Shown piece by piece: positions 17,138-25,325 of a DNA stretch of 64,000 bases. Every line of letters starts with the position of its first letter. Positions within the stretch are counted from its first letter, which is position 1. The notes under the pieces were generated by a model. The model saw only the letters and a list, made by a program, of their open reading frames with translations, was not told the origin of the DNA and searched no databases. The translations under genes and the position numbers were made by a program. Source of the DNA: an uncultured Coriobacteriales bacterium (GTDB lineage: Bacteria; Actinomycetota; Coriobacteriia; Coriobacteriales; UMGS124); NCBI GenBank assembly GCA_902464015.1, contig CABQHM010000008.1, forward strand, positions 1 through 64,000. The letters are read 5' to 3'.

Positions 17138-18403
17138 ATGGGGTGCACAGACAAGGGCAAGCGCACCGATCCGATCATGACGAACAGCGCTGCGCTGCGC
17201 GTGCTGTATGACCTGGCCGGTGGTCGCATGAAGACATGGGGGGCGCTCGGCCGCGAGCTTGGGGCCATGCTGGGGGAGGAGGCGGCCGCGGGGCAGACGA
17301 GTGCCGTGGCGAGCAGCCTGCCGCCCGTCAACGTCGACGACATCTACAAGCGCAACCGACCCTGGCCGAGCGGCTTCGGCCCCAAGGAATACTGCCGGGC
17401 GTTTCGCAAGTACGCCGACGAGGGCCATGCATCCCATTACGGGGCGCTGCTCAAGGTGCAGCAGTCCCTTGAGGCCAGCAATGCCTACACACCGCAGGTC
17501 AAGGCCCTTATGGAGAACATCCGTCCCGATGCCGACGACCGCGAGGTAGCCGAGGGCCTCGAGCGCGTGATGGAGGCGATCGTCGAGACGGCGCGTCCGT
17601 ACAACAAGGTGGGCTCGCCTGCCGGCCCGGTGCCGCGTGAGGACGAGCGGAGCGGGGAGGCTAGCGAGACTTGCTCGGCGGAGCGCCAGATTGCTTGCGA
17701 CCTCGCGGCTGCAACCACGCGTGGAGTCGATTGCGGGCTTAGCATGGACGGGCCCGCAATGGTTGCAGCGGGGCGCACAACCGGCACGGTGGCGCCTGTT
17801 GCCCGCGCGATGGGGCATGAGCCTGGCGCTGCCCGCAATGCCGCGTTGCCTGCACAAACGTGCCCTTCTGCTGCCGGGGCCGGCTGTGATTCTCATGTGA
17901 GTATGGCCACTGCGTCATGCGAGGAGATTGGCCTTCCGCGTATCGTGCAGCTGCTTGAGTCCTGCGCCTTTGGCAAGACCGGCGTCAAGATTCTGATGTG
18001 CGTTGTTCCCGCGCGACTACTAGGCGCGCCTGCCTTGCATGCCGACCTGACCCAAGCCTGCGAGCAGGGTCTTTCTCCTCAAGCGCAGGCGGCGCTTGCC
18101 CAGGAGCTCTGCTGTGACTCGGGCCTTGCGTGCCGGTCGATGAGACGCAGCTGCGAGGCACTTGTGGCCGGTGGCGCAATAGACGCCGACAGGGTCTTTT
18201 CCTGTGCAACCTCGCTGTTCGCCGCTTCGTCTGGCCGCCCGGCAGGCGCCGAGCTTTCCCGCGCGCGGTCGTTCTACACGCGCTATGCCGACGGTGACGC
18301 GGCCCGGGCCCTGCTCTGCCTGATCTTGACGGGACTTGTTGGCATCCCAGGGTTCAATCGCATTATGATGTGCCCCGACGTTGGCCTTCTGTTGGCCCAT
18401 TAA
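17138..18403 (+). CDS. Unknown protein in the uvrA2 operon
   Basis: 421 residues, family not recognised. Residues about 15-155 are well ordered, with a DIYKRNRPWPSGFGPKEYC segment and helical character. Residues about 160-255 are alanine/glycine-rich and low in complexity, like a linker. The C-terminal 160 residues are helical and cysteine-containing. ATG at 17138 is one base after the uvrA2 stop, with GGAAGG 10 bases upstream; ATG at 17177 is an alternative. Codon bias matches its neighbours, so it is a real gene. It may act with UvrA2 and the following repeat protein. Confidence 0.7.
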   Translation: MGCTDKGKRTDPIMTNSAALRVLYDLAGGRMKTWGALGRELGAMLGEEAAAGQTSAVASSLPPVNVDDIYKRNRPWPSGFGPKEYCRAFRKYADEGHASHYGALLKVQQSLEASNAYTPQVKALMENIRPDADDREVAEGLERVMEAIVETARPYNKVGSPAGPVPREDERSGEASETCSAERQIACDLAAATTRGVDCGLSMDGPAMVAAGRTTGTVAPVARAMGHEPGAARNAALPAQTCPSAAGAGCDSHVSMATASCEEIGLPRIVQLLESCAFGKTGVKILMCVVPARLLGAPALHADLTQACEQGLSPQAQAALAQELCCDSGLACRSMRRSCEALVAGGAIDADRVFSCATSLFAASSGRPAGAELSRARSFYTRYADGDAARALLCLILTGLVGIPGFNRIMMCPDVGLLLAH

Positions 18404-18425
18404 CTTTGCGAGAGGAATTGCATCC

Positions 18426-19472
18426 ATGGACGATTTCGCCGAACTGCTCAAATCCATGTCGGCTGCCCATGTCGACTCGAATACTGTTTGCGACGATGAG
18501 TGCGCTGCCGACCTGCCCAGGTTCATGTCGGTCAAGGAGGCCGAGTCGTGCGTCGACGGGCCCGAGGGACGAATGGGCGGAGGGGAGTACTTCCGCAAGG
18601 CTGCCCGCAGCGTGCTCGACCCGGGCAACGACGTCTTCGGCACTGCGACTGAGTTCTTCAACTACATGAACTCCTACCTGTGCGCCGGCGACTATTTCAC
18701 CGCGCTCAAGCTGTCGCGCCGTGCCTTGGAGCTCTATCCCTACAACGTCGACCTCATCTCGGCTGCCCTTCAGGCCGCAAACGGCTGCGCACAGTTCGAC
18801 ACATGTGCTGAGCTGCTCGAACGTGCTCGCCGTATCCCTCAGGCCATTTGGAACTGGCGCCTTTTCATCTTCACCATCGAGTACTACCAGGCGTACCTGT
18901 ACTCGTGCGATCCTGCTCTCATTGAGGGCGTGCTTAACGACGCTCTTGCCGTGGCGCGTGACTATCAGCGCTGCCTGCCGCGCGATGAGCGTGGTTACGA
19001 CAAGGAGGCCGAGCTGTTGCTCTACGCCAACCGCGTGGAAGAGGCGCAGGCAGTGCTTGAGCGTGCAATTTTCGGCAAGGTGACGTTGGCCGACGGCACG
19101 GCGGCGAGTCTCGTTGCCCCGCAGTGTTGCGTCACGATGCTCGACGACGTGCTGGGCGACAGCACGGATTACGAACTCATCGCTCGTGTGGCGCAGCGCG
19201 GCGTGCGCAACACTGCACAGGCTCAGCCCAGCGCCAACATCGGCTATTTCATGTACCGCGAGGCCTTGGCGCTTGACGCGCTCGTGTGCGACGCGGCCGA
19301 CGAGCGCGACGGTTTCCGCAACGGGGAGCGCGTGCGCAACGCCCTCGTCGCCTATCGGTGTGCCTACGGAATACTTGAGGGGCGTTCGGCGTTCCGCACG
19401 ACCATTGAGCGCCGCTACTCGGTGCTGTGCCACAAGGGCGGCGTGACCGACATGCCGCTGACAGAAGAGTAG
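18426..19472 (+). CDS. Helical-repeat (TPR-like) protein, unknown function
   Basis: 348 residues. From about residue 75 it is built of paired helices, with an ALKLSRRALELYPYNVDLIS segment that reads like a tetratricopeptide repeat, so a protein-binding scaffold is likely. No enzyme motif or membrane segment is visible. A GAGAGGA site precedes ATG at 18426, 22 bases after the preceding stop, making it the third gene of the uvrA2 unit. A hairpin at 19525 probably ends the transcript. Confidence 0.7.
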   Translation: MDDFAELLKSMSAAHVDSNTVCDDECAADLPRFMSVKEAESCVDGPEGRMGGGEYFRKAARSVLDPGNDVFGTATEFFNYMNSYLCAGDYFTALKLSRRALELYPYNVDLISAALQAANGCAQFDTCAELLERARRIPQAIWNWRLFIFTIEYYQAYLYSCDPALIEGVLNDALAVARDYQRCLPRDERGYDKEAELLLYANRVEEAQAVLERAIFGKVTLADGTAASLVAPQCCVTMLDDVLGDSTDYELIARVAQRGVRNTAQAQPSANIGYFMYREALALDALVCDAADERDGFRNGERVRNALVAYRCAYGILEGRSAFRTTIERRYSVLCHKGGVTDMPLTEE

Positions 19473-19524
19473 GGTCAGTGCCGCCTAGTGGGGCTCATTC
19501 CATCTACCAGCGATTTTTATGGCA

Positions 19525-19562
19525 AGGACCTCCAACTCACAATTCGGTGAGGCGGAGGTCCT
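19525..19562 (+). terminator. Terminator after the TPR-like gene
   Basis: Stem AGGACCTCC / GGAGGTCCT (19525-19533 with 19554-19562) extended inside by CTCAC/GTGAG, then GCTTTCTT. Good stem, imperfect T tract. Confidence 0.65.
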
Positions 19563-19702
19563 GCTTTCTTGCGGTGTGTGCTCATGGACGTTCCCGCGCT
19601 GATGGAGGCCTCAGGCCCATGCCATGTGTCGGCGACCCACCCTCACGGGTGGTTTTGAGCTGGCGAGAGATGCAGGCCCATACCATGTGCCTGCATCTCT
19701 CG
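19563..19702. repeat. Convergent spacer with a duplicated CAGGCCCATRCCATGTG motif and two hairpins
   Basis: The 17-base motif occurs at 19613-19629 and 19673-19689 with one difference. A short hairpin CCACCC/GGGTGG with TTTT follows at 19637-19656. A 14-bp perfect stem (19664-19677 with 19689-19702) lies directly after the stop of the leftward gene and may end that transcript. No gene. Confidence 0.6.
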
Positions 19703-19703
19703 T

Positions 19704-20276
19704 TCACGGGCGGTCGTTGAGGTGGAGGTGGCGCGAGAAGGTCTTCTCGTAGTCGGCACGCAGTGCCATGGCCTGTGCCGCAAGCTCCTCGGCCGCCTTG
19801 CTCACGGCACAGGTGGCGGTTGCCGACGCGGTCGCATCGAGACGGGCGGCGCGCAGGTAGGTGGCCGAGACGATGTCGAGGCACTGCTGCTCGACCAGGG
19901 CCAGCGTCTGCGCGTGCTCGCTTGCCGAGAGGGCCTTGTCCACCGATGAGCCCACCTTTGCGCGAATCTGCTCGCACAGATACAGGGCGTCCCTGCTCGT
20001 GCGGGCGTCGGCAAGCTTGAGCGCATAGGTGCCGAGCGCCTCGTCGGTGCAGGCACGGGCGTCGCTGAACATCTGCGCAGCCTCGTGGAGCGCCTCGGCG
20101 ACGCGACCTTTGCGCTGTGATTCGATGCCTGCCAGGTATTGGCTCGTGGCCACGCCGTCGCGAACGGAGATGTTGCCCTCCTTGCGGCGGTCGAAGAAGC
20201 CCGCAATACGTGCCGCCAGCTTGCCGCGCGGCTTAACCTTCTGACGGTCCTTGATGGCTCTCGTTGCGCTAGTCAT
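19704..20276 (-). CDS. Unknown helical protein, last gene of the AAA+ unit
   Basis: 190 residues, almost entirely predicted helix, with no signal peptide or membrane segment. I recognise no family. Its N-terminus is basic (RQKVKPRGKLAARIAGFFDRRKEG). ATG at 20276 overlaps the end of the preceding gene by 8 bases, so translation is probably coupled. It is followed by a strong hairpin. Position as the last gene of a seven-gene unit suggests it serves the same process as the AAA+ ATPase. Confidence 0.65.
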   Translation of the reverse strand: MTSATRAIKDRQKVKPRGKLAARIAGFFDRRKEGNISVRDGVATSQYLAGIESQRKGRVAEALHEAAQMFSDARACTDEALGTYALKLADARTSRDALYLCEQIRAKVGSSVDKALSASEHAQTLALVEQQCLDIVSATYLRAARLDATASATATCAVSKAAEELAAQAMALRADYEKTFSRHLHLNDRP

Positions 20277-20586
20277 CCAAATCGACCTCCAATTCCTTCT
20301 CGCGCAGGCGCTTGAGGCGGGCCAGGCACTGCTCGCGCGACTCCTCAAGCTGGCGGATGCTTGCCTCGCACTCCACGGCCGCTTCCTCGTCGCCATAGAT
20401 CTCCTTGGCCAATGCCTTGCGCAGGACCTCCTTGTCCATGCGGGCGGCGGCATCCAGGCGCGCCTTGTAGGCGCTGGCTTCGTTGTCGGTAAGGCGTCCG
20501 TTGTGGTTCTTGGCGTGGCCGCGCGCCTCCTCGAGCACCTTGGTGACGCCGTCAGTGAACGTGCACACGGTGTAGCGCTTTTTCAT
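20269..20586 (-). CDS. Small coiled-coil protein
   Basis: 105 residues with high charge and heptad character from about residue 35 to 100 (many E, K, R, L), so a coiled coil is likely. No known family. A GAGGAGG ribosome site lies close to ATG 20586. It overlaps the next gene by 8 bases and lies 24 bases after the lipoprotein gene, so it is in the same transcript. Confidence 0.65.
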   Translation of the reverse strand: MKKRYTVCTFTDGVTKVLEEARGHAKNHNGRLTDNEASAYKARLDAAARMDKEVLRKALAKEIYGDEEAAVECEASIRQLEESREQCLARLKRLREKELEVDLDD

Positions 20587-20610
20587 AGTTGACCTCCTCG
20601 TGTGGGTGCC

Positions 20611-21894
20611 TTACTGGCTGACGATTGCGACGACCCGGCGGTTCTGCTGCGCTGCATCCTTGTCCTGCGTGCCGTCGGCCAGGATGTCGGGCACATGTTT
20701 GACCAGGTCGTTTGACTGGTCTCCTAGGCCGATGACGGTGATGCGCTCGGCGCCGACGCCAGCGTCGGTGAGCATTTTTGCCACGGCCTGGGCGCGCTCG
20801 AGCCCCAACGGCACGCCGTGGTCCTCACGCCAGGGGCACCCGGCGGTGCTTCCCACGAGCGTGACTGTTGAGGTGGGATAGTTGGCCATCGTGGAAGCGA
20901 GCTCGGCCACAGCTTGGCGAGCGGCGTCGGGGTCTGCCAGCTCGGCCGTGTCAGGCACGAAGGGAACGGTCGTGTCGTCGAAATTGACGACGGCGACGGG
21001 CTCTGCCACGGGTTCCGGCTCCGGCTCGGGATCAGGTTCGGGTTCGGGGGTCTGCGGAATCTCGACGTCGACCGTGACTTGGGGCAGCTCCACTGTCGAC
21101 ACGGGGTACGCGCCTTCGGTTTCCTTGCCGGAGAGGGGCGCCGTCACGTACTGCACCTCGCCCACACCACAGGCGAGCAGAATCTGGCTCCAAAGGTCCT
21201 TGAGGTCGTTTGCCTGGGCGGTGTTGGGCGCGACCTGGTCGCCGGCTGTGACGCCTGCGCCGTAGATGACGACCTTCGAGACGCATGACATGTCGGGGAG
21301 CAGCGGCTTGAGCTGTTCGACCACGCGGGCATGAAGCTCCTCGCTCGTGATGTCGCTGCCCGCAGGGGCGCTTACCCACTCGGGATGTTCAGCGAGGTTC
21401 ACCACGCCTGCGGTAGACAGAAGGCTTGAGAAGAGGTGCACGATGTGCGAGCCAGGTGCCTGGGCAAGCGATGCGGCGGCGGCGCTCAGCCCGCCCAAGA
21501 CGTCGGTCTCGGCGCACTGTGCTTGAGCACCTGCGGCCTCATTGACGAACGCCTCGGCGATGGCCTGGGCTTGCGTGGCGCGCACCTGGGCTGCCGTTGA
21601 GGAGGCTGCGGCAGACTGCACGCCGCCCTCGAGCACGGTGCGCGGGTGGCCGTCGGCGATGAGGACGTCAACCCAGCCTCCGGTTGAGGCTGTCTCGGTG
21701 AGCACGTCACCCAGGAGCTCGTAGGGGTATACCTCCTGGTTAGACACGTTGCTGGCCACAATGGCGACCGAGGATGGCGCTGTGTCCTCACCAGAACATC
21801 CGCTGGCAAACAGGGCAAGAGCGGCGCACAGGGCGCACAGGGCGACCTTGATGGGTCCTGCGAGTAAGCGGTGAAAATCAAGATTCTTCATCAT
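20611..21894 (-). CDS. Lipoprotein with OmpA-like C-terminal domain
   Basis: 427 residues. Signal peptide with lipobox LFASGC around Cys33, so it should be lipid-anchored outside the membrane. Residues 40-255 are a vWA-like or unknown domain. A proline/glutamate repeat (PEPEPDPEPEPEP) near 285-300 acts as a spacer. Residues about 300-427 form an OmpA/MotB-like domain, with LGLERAQAVAKMLTDAGV and a terminal QNRRV, the kind that binds peptidoglycan. In a single-membrane actinobacterium this suggests a cell-wall-facing stator or anchor. It is the only exported protein with a recognised domain in the unit. Confidence 0.82.
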   Translation of the reverse strand: MMKNLDFHRLLAGPIKVALCALCAALALFASGCSGEDTAPSSVAIVASNVSNQEVYPYELLGDVLTETASTGGWVDVLIADGHPRTVLEGGVQSAAASSTAAQVRATQAQAIAEAFVNEAAGAQAQCAETDVLGGLSAAAASLAQAPGSHIVHLFSSLLSTAGVVNLAEHPEWVSAPAGSDITSEELHARVVEQLKPLLPDMSCVSKVVIYGAGVTAGDQVAPNTAQANDLKDLWSQILLACGVGEVQYVTAPLSGKETEGAYPVSTVELPQVTVDVEIPQTPEPEPDPEPEPEPVAEPVAVVNFDDTTVPFVPDTAELADPDAARQAVAELASTMANYPTSTVTLVGSTAGCPWREDHGVPLGLERAQAVAKMLTDAGVGAERITVIGLGDQSNDLVKHVPDILADGTQDKDAAQQNRRVVAIVSQ

Positions 21895-21918
21895 GACGGG
21901 CTCCTTTCTTGGGGTCGT

Positions 21919-22617
21919 TTACCAGCGGTTGGTGAGTGCGTCGATCTCGGCCTTCGCCTTGAGGAGCGCGGCGTCGATGATGGCCTCGCCGCTCTTGAGC
22001 CTCTCGCCGGCCTGGGTCGAGGCGAGCTTGGCGCGTGCTATCTGCAGGTCGTACTCGTAGGCCTGCTTCGCCTCCTTCTCGATGGCTGCGGAGCGGCGCA
22101 TCTCACGGGACAGGATGTAGGAGAGAGCGATGGTGGACACCATGCATACGAGCGTGAGCAGGGCAAACAGCGCGGCCGTCTCCATCTGGCCGGTTGCTGA
22201 GCCTGCCATTGCCTCGGCGGCGACGCCTGTGCCTGCCGTATTGCCGCTGGCCGAGGCCGCGAGCTGGCCGTAGAGGCGGATGGCCGCCACGGTCAAGGCC
22301 AGTCCCGCGGGCAGGACGAGCATCGCCTTGCTGTTCTTGCGGCCCGCAATCATCGGGATGACGAGGATGAGTGCCGAGGCGATGGCGGCCACCACGAGGG
22401 CCTCAATGCCGGCGGTCATGCCCTGGGCGCGTTCGGCGGCGGTCGTGAGGCCGGCGCCTGTGAGGTTGCCGCCGAGCAGCAGCTCACAGGCGGTGTAGCT
22501 CAGCACGAAGTCGGCGGCCTCGGTGGCCACGAGGATGACGAGGCCGATCACCATCCAGGGGTGGTAGGCGTCGCGGTGGATGGTCTTCATGACCTTGCGG
22601 GGGATGTCGTTGCTCAT
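21919..22617 (-). CDS. Four-helix membrane protein with cytoplasmic coiled tail
   Basis: 232 residues. Helices near 18-45, 65-95, 100-120 and 145-175 are followed by a charged, helical tail of about 55 residues. The family is not recognised. It sits between the AAA+ gene (upstream) and the lipoprotein gene (24 bases downstream) on one strand. A membrane base plate for the lipoprotein, contacting the ATPase through the tail, is a reasonable guess only. ATG at 22617 follows AAAGAGAG. Confidence 0.68.
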   Translation of the reverse strand: MSNDIPRKVMKTIHRDAYHPWMVIGLVILVATEAADFVLSYTACELLLGGNLTGAGLTTAAERAQGMTAGIEALVVAAIASALILVIPMIAGRKNSKAMLVLPAGLALTVAAIRLYGQLAASASGNTAGTGVAAEAMAGSATGQMETAALFALLTLVCMVSTIALSYILSREMRRSAAIEKEAKQAYEYDLQIARAKLASTQAGERLKSGEAIIDAALLKAKAEIDALTNRW

Positions 22618-22734
22618 ATGCGCTCTCTTTTCGTATCGTGCGCCCCCAGGCGCGTTTGACAAGGCCACTATGGACCCGTGCGCGGCGCCCGACGAGACGC
22701 CGAAATGGTGCGTGTTCGGTGCGCCTTGCCTGGC

Positions 22735-23919
22735 TTATCCTGTGAAGCCCACGGTGCGCTGCCCGTCGGCGCCGCCCAGGTCGGGCTGCTTGTAGGCCGC
22801 GCGCAGGTCGCAGGCCTCGATGAGGGGGCGGTCGCAGCGTACGGCGCACTCCATGGTGGCGCGGTCGAAGAGGCGGCGGGCGGTGCGGGCGTTGGCGAAG
22901 TCGCGCTTGTTGCGCAGGCCCTCCAGGCAGCGCACGAGCTCGACATGGGCGTCGGGGTCCACGGCGAACCCGTGGTGGCGCGCGAAGAGGTCGAAGACCT
23001 GTGCCAGCTCGGCGGTCGTGTAGTCGTCGAACTCAACGCGCAGGCCAAAGCGGTCGCGAAGGCCGGAGTTGCGCTGGAAGAGCTGCTCGATGTCCTCGGG
23101 GTAGCCGGCGATGATGCACACGAGCTTGTCGCGCTCGGCCTCGAGCATCTCCACGAGCGTGTCGATGGCCTCCTGGCCGTAGTCGCCGCCCGACAGCAGC
23201 GAGTACGCCTCGTCGATGAAGAGGATCCCACCCACGGCGCGCTCCACCACGGCGCGTGTCCTGCCGGGCGTCTGGCCCAGGTAGGGGGCCACAAGGTCGG
23301 CGGCCGTCGCCTTCACGAAGGTGCCCGTGCCGTCGGTGACGCCGAGCGCGTCGAGGTGGGCGAGAAGGCGGTGGGCGAGCTCGGTCTTGCCGGTGCCAGG
23401 GGCGCCCGTGAACGCCATGTGCAGGCATTCCACCGAGTCACGGCCGTGCTTTGCCACCAGGGCGCTCACCTTGCGGAGCATGTCGCGCTGCGTGTTGAGG
23501 CCGATGAGCCCCTTGAATGCGTCGTCGGGGTTGGCGGAGGGCTTGGGGCGCGGCTTGAGGTCGGAGGGCTTGGTGACGCCCGTGTCGCGGTTGTCGTTCG
23601 AGAGCTTCACCATGGCCTTGAGGGCAAAGGTTCCTGCGGTCTTAGGGTCGAGCCTCTTGTATGAGTCGAGCTTGTAGGGGCACATCGCCTCGATGAGGCC
23701 GCGCGGGTCAGCCGAGTCGTCGAGGTACTCGCGCAGGCGTCCCGAGCGGGCGAAGAAGGGCACGTGCATCTTTCCTTCTTTGCCCGCCACGGCCGAGAGG
23801 CACTCGATGCGCACGTCGTTTGCGGCAATCAGGTCGACGGATTTGGCGACGCGTTCCCAGTCGGGCTCGGTGCCCACGTCGAACATGCCGGCGAAATACT
23901 GTGCAGCACGCGTCGCCAT
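22735..23919 (-). CDS. AAA+ ATPase of the CbxX/EccA type
   Basis: 394 residues. The AAA+ domain (about 135-390) has Walker A GAPGTGKTE at 172-180, Walker B GGILFIDEAY near 223-232, an AGYPED sensor region and the pore-side segment DLVAPYLGQTPG, all typical of CbxX/CfqX proteins such as CbbX, SpoVK and EccA. These remodel or help assemble partner proteins. The first 130 residues are an unassigned adaptor domain. ATG at 23919 uses an AAGGAGGA site inside the end of the previous gene, so translation is probably coupled. Confidence 0.85.
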   Translation of the reverse strand: MATRAAQYFAGMFDVGTEPDWERVAKSVDLIAANDVRIECLSAVAGKEGKMHVPFFARSGRLREYLDDSADPRGLIEAMCPYKLDSYKRLDPKTAGTFALKAMVKLSNDNRDTGVTKPSDLKPRPKPSANPDDAFKGLIGLNTQRDMLRKVSALVAKHGRDSVECLHMAFTGAPGTGKTELAHRLLAHLDALGVTDGTGTFVKATAADLVAPYLGQTPGRTRAVVERAVGGILFIDEAYSLLSGGDYGQEAIDTLVEMLEAERDKLVCIIAGYPEDIEQLFQRNSGLRDRFGLRVEFDDYTTAELAQVFDLFARHHGFAVDPDAHVELVRCLEGLRNKRDFANARTARRLFDRATMECAVRCDRPLIEACDLRAAYKQPDLGGADGQRTVGFTG

Positions 23920-23924
23920 GGTCG

Positions 23925-24347
23925 CTAGTCCTCCTTCTTGGAATACACGTTTGCGACGTAGTCGATGACGAGGGGATAGAAGTGCTCGTCAAACCAGGCG
24001 AGCTCGGGCATCAGGGTGCGCTCGATGGTCTGGGGGTCGTAGTCGTGGATGTCGCGGCGCAAGACGACCTCGCCGTCCTTGGGGTCGAAGGAGAGGTCGA
24101 TCATCTCCTCGTCGTCGCACACGAACTGGAAGCGCTCGAATCCGCGGCGTGCCTCGCGGGGAATCTGCACGCTCGGGGTGAAGCGCAGGTAAGGGGTTTG
24201 AGAGCCCTTCTCGATGGTGACGCCGCAGCTCAGGTGCTGCAGGCGGAAGATGGCGTAGACGCTGTCGTCGTCCGCGGCACGCCAGGTCACTCCGGCGATC
24301 TCCTTGCCGACGAGGCCGGTCTCGTTCTTCTCAGCGTTGATAAGCAT
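23925..24347 (-). CDS. Small protein, possible YbjN / secretion-chaperone-like fold
   Basis: 140 residues, soluble. The alternating strand pattern in the middle (FERFQFVCDDEEMIDLSFDP, then VVLRRDIHDYD) and the helical end resemble YbjN-type or type III chaperone-like proteins; this is a fold impression, not a firm match. It overlaps the ribosome site of the AAA+ gene 5 bases downstream. AGGAGG precedes ATG 24347. Together with the next gene upstream it may be a paired chaperone for the ATPase. Confidence 0.6.
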   Translation of the reverse strand: MLINAEKNETGLVGKEIAGVTWRAADDDSVYAIFRLQHLSCGVTIEKGSQTPYLRFTPSVQIPREARRGFERFQFVCDDEEMIDLSFDPKDGEVVLRRDIHDYDPQTIERTLMPELAWFDEHFYPLVIDYVANVYSKKED

Positions 24348-24427
24348 GGTGTTCCTCCTGTGGGGTGGGTTGTGTTTTATGTTGGTGGGCGAGGGCAGAT
24401 GAAACCGTAACGGTTTCGTAGGGTGCG

Positions 24428-25006
24428 CTAGTCGTTGTTCATGAGACGGCGCAGCGTGGCGAGGAGGTCGTCGCTCGACTCGCTGTTCGAGTCGTCGTCC
24501 TCCTTGTCGGCGCGCAGGATGTCCCAGGGGTCGCGGCCCGCCGCAAGCTGGCAGGCGACGCTGGCGTAGGCGTGCACGGTGGAGAGGCCCTTGCCCAGGC
24601 AGTCGGCCAGGTCGCCGCCGTGGACGAGGTCGACGGGCTCCTCGGGGCGGAAGTGCAGCCAACCCTCGTCGTCCACCATGAGGCCGGCCACGATGAAGCT
24701 TGCGTTCAGGCGGCGGAAGAGCTTCCTCGTTACCTTCATGAGCTCGGGTGTGACGCGCTGGTTCATGACGATGTCGACGGCCGCCATGCCCGTGGCGGGG
24801 TCGACGACCGCAACCGCTTCGGCAAATCCGCAACCGTGGCGGTTGCCGCAGGCGCGGAAGGTGCCTTCCGGGCCCTCGCAGTAGGGGGTGCGCACAGCGT
24901 CGAGCTGGCGGCGCGCGCACTCGAGGGGGGTCTCGGCGCAGGTCTCTCCGTCACGGCCGTTCTCCACGTCGGAGAAGATGCGTCCAAGTTCGTCGAAGTA
25001 GCTCAT
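24428..25006 (-). CDS. First gene of the AAA+ unit, possible YbjN-like protein
   Basis: 192 residues, soluble, acidic C-terminus rich in D, E and S. The stretch VTRKLFRRLNASFIVAGLM followed by VDDEGWLHFRPEE is like the helix-strand core of YbjN-type proteins. No catalytic motif. GAAAGGA precedes ATG 25006. About 80 bases separate it from the next gene, so it is probably the promoter-proximal gene of the leftward unit. Confidence 0.6.
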   Translation of the reverse strand: MSYFDELGRIFSDVENGRDGETCAETPLECARRQLDAVRTPYCEGPEGTFRACGNRHGCGFAEAVAVVDPATGMAAVDIVMNQRVTPELMKVTRKLFRRLNASFIVAGLMVDDEGWLHFRPEEPVDLVHGGDLADCLGKGLSTVHAYASVACQLAAGRDPWDILRADKEDDDSNSESSDDLLATLRRLMNND

Positions 25007-25325
25007 GCGATGTCCTTTCTCGTTGGCGCGGTTTTCTTTGTCCCGCGCATTTGACGAGGTCAGTATCGCCCCCAGCCGCCTTGCCGACGAGTTGCCAAAA
25101 AGGTGCGACTTTGGTGCATCCAGGGTGCAAAGGGGTGCACGAGAGACGCGAGGGGTGCACGGGATGAGGGTTTCACGTTTCGATTGCGGACAAACCGTTT
25201 ACGTTTCTTGCACTTTCTTTTGGTGCCTGTGGCAGCCAAGACTTGTTACCATGCTGCCAACACGCGATGCGCTTGGCTGGTTTTCTGGCTTTGCTGGGCG
25301 CGCAAACTGAAGGAGCTGAGCCGCC
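25007..25325. other. Divergent intergenic region
   Basis: Separates the AAA+ unit from the nucleotidase gene. It contains a small direct repeat AGGGTGCA/GGGGTGCA (25125-25160) and an AT-richer stretch 25190-25230 that could hold promoters for both sides. No clear -35/-10 pair and no gene. Confidence 0.35.
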
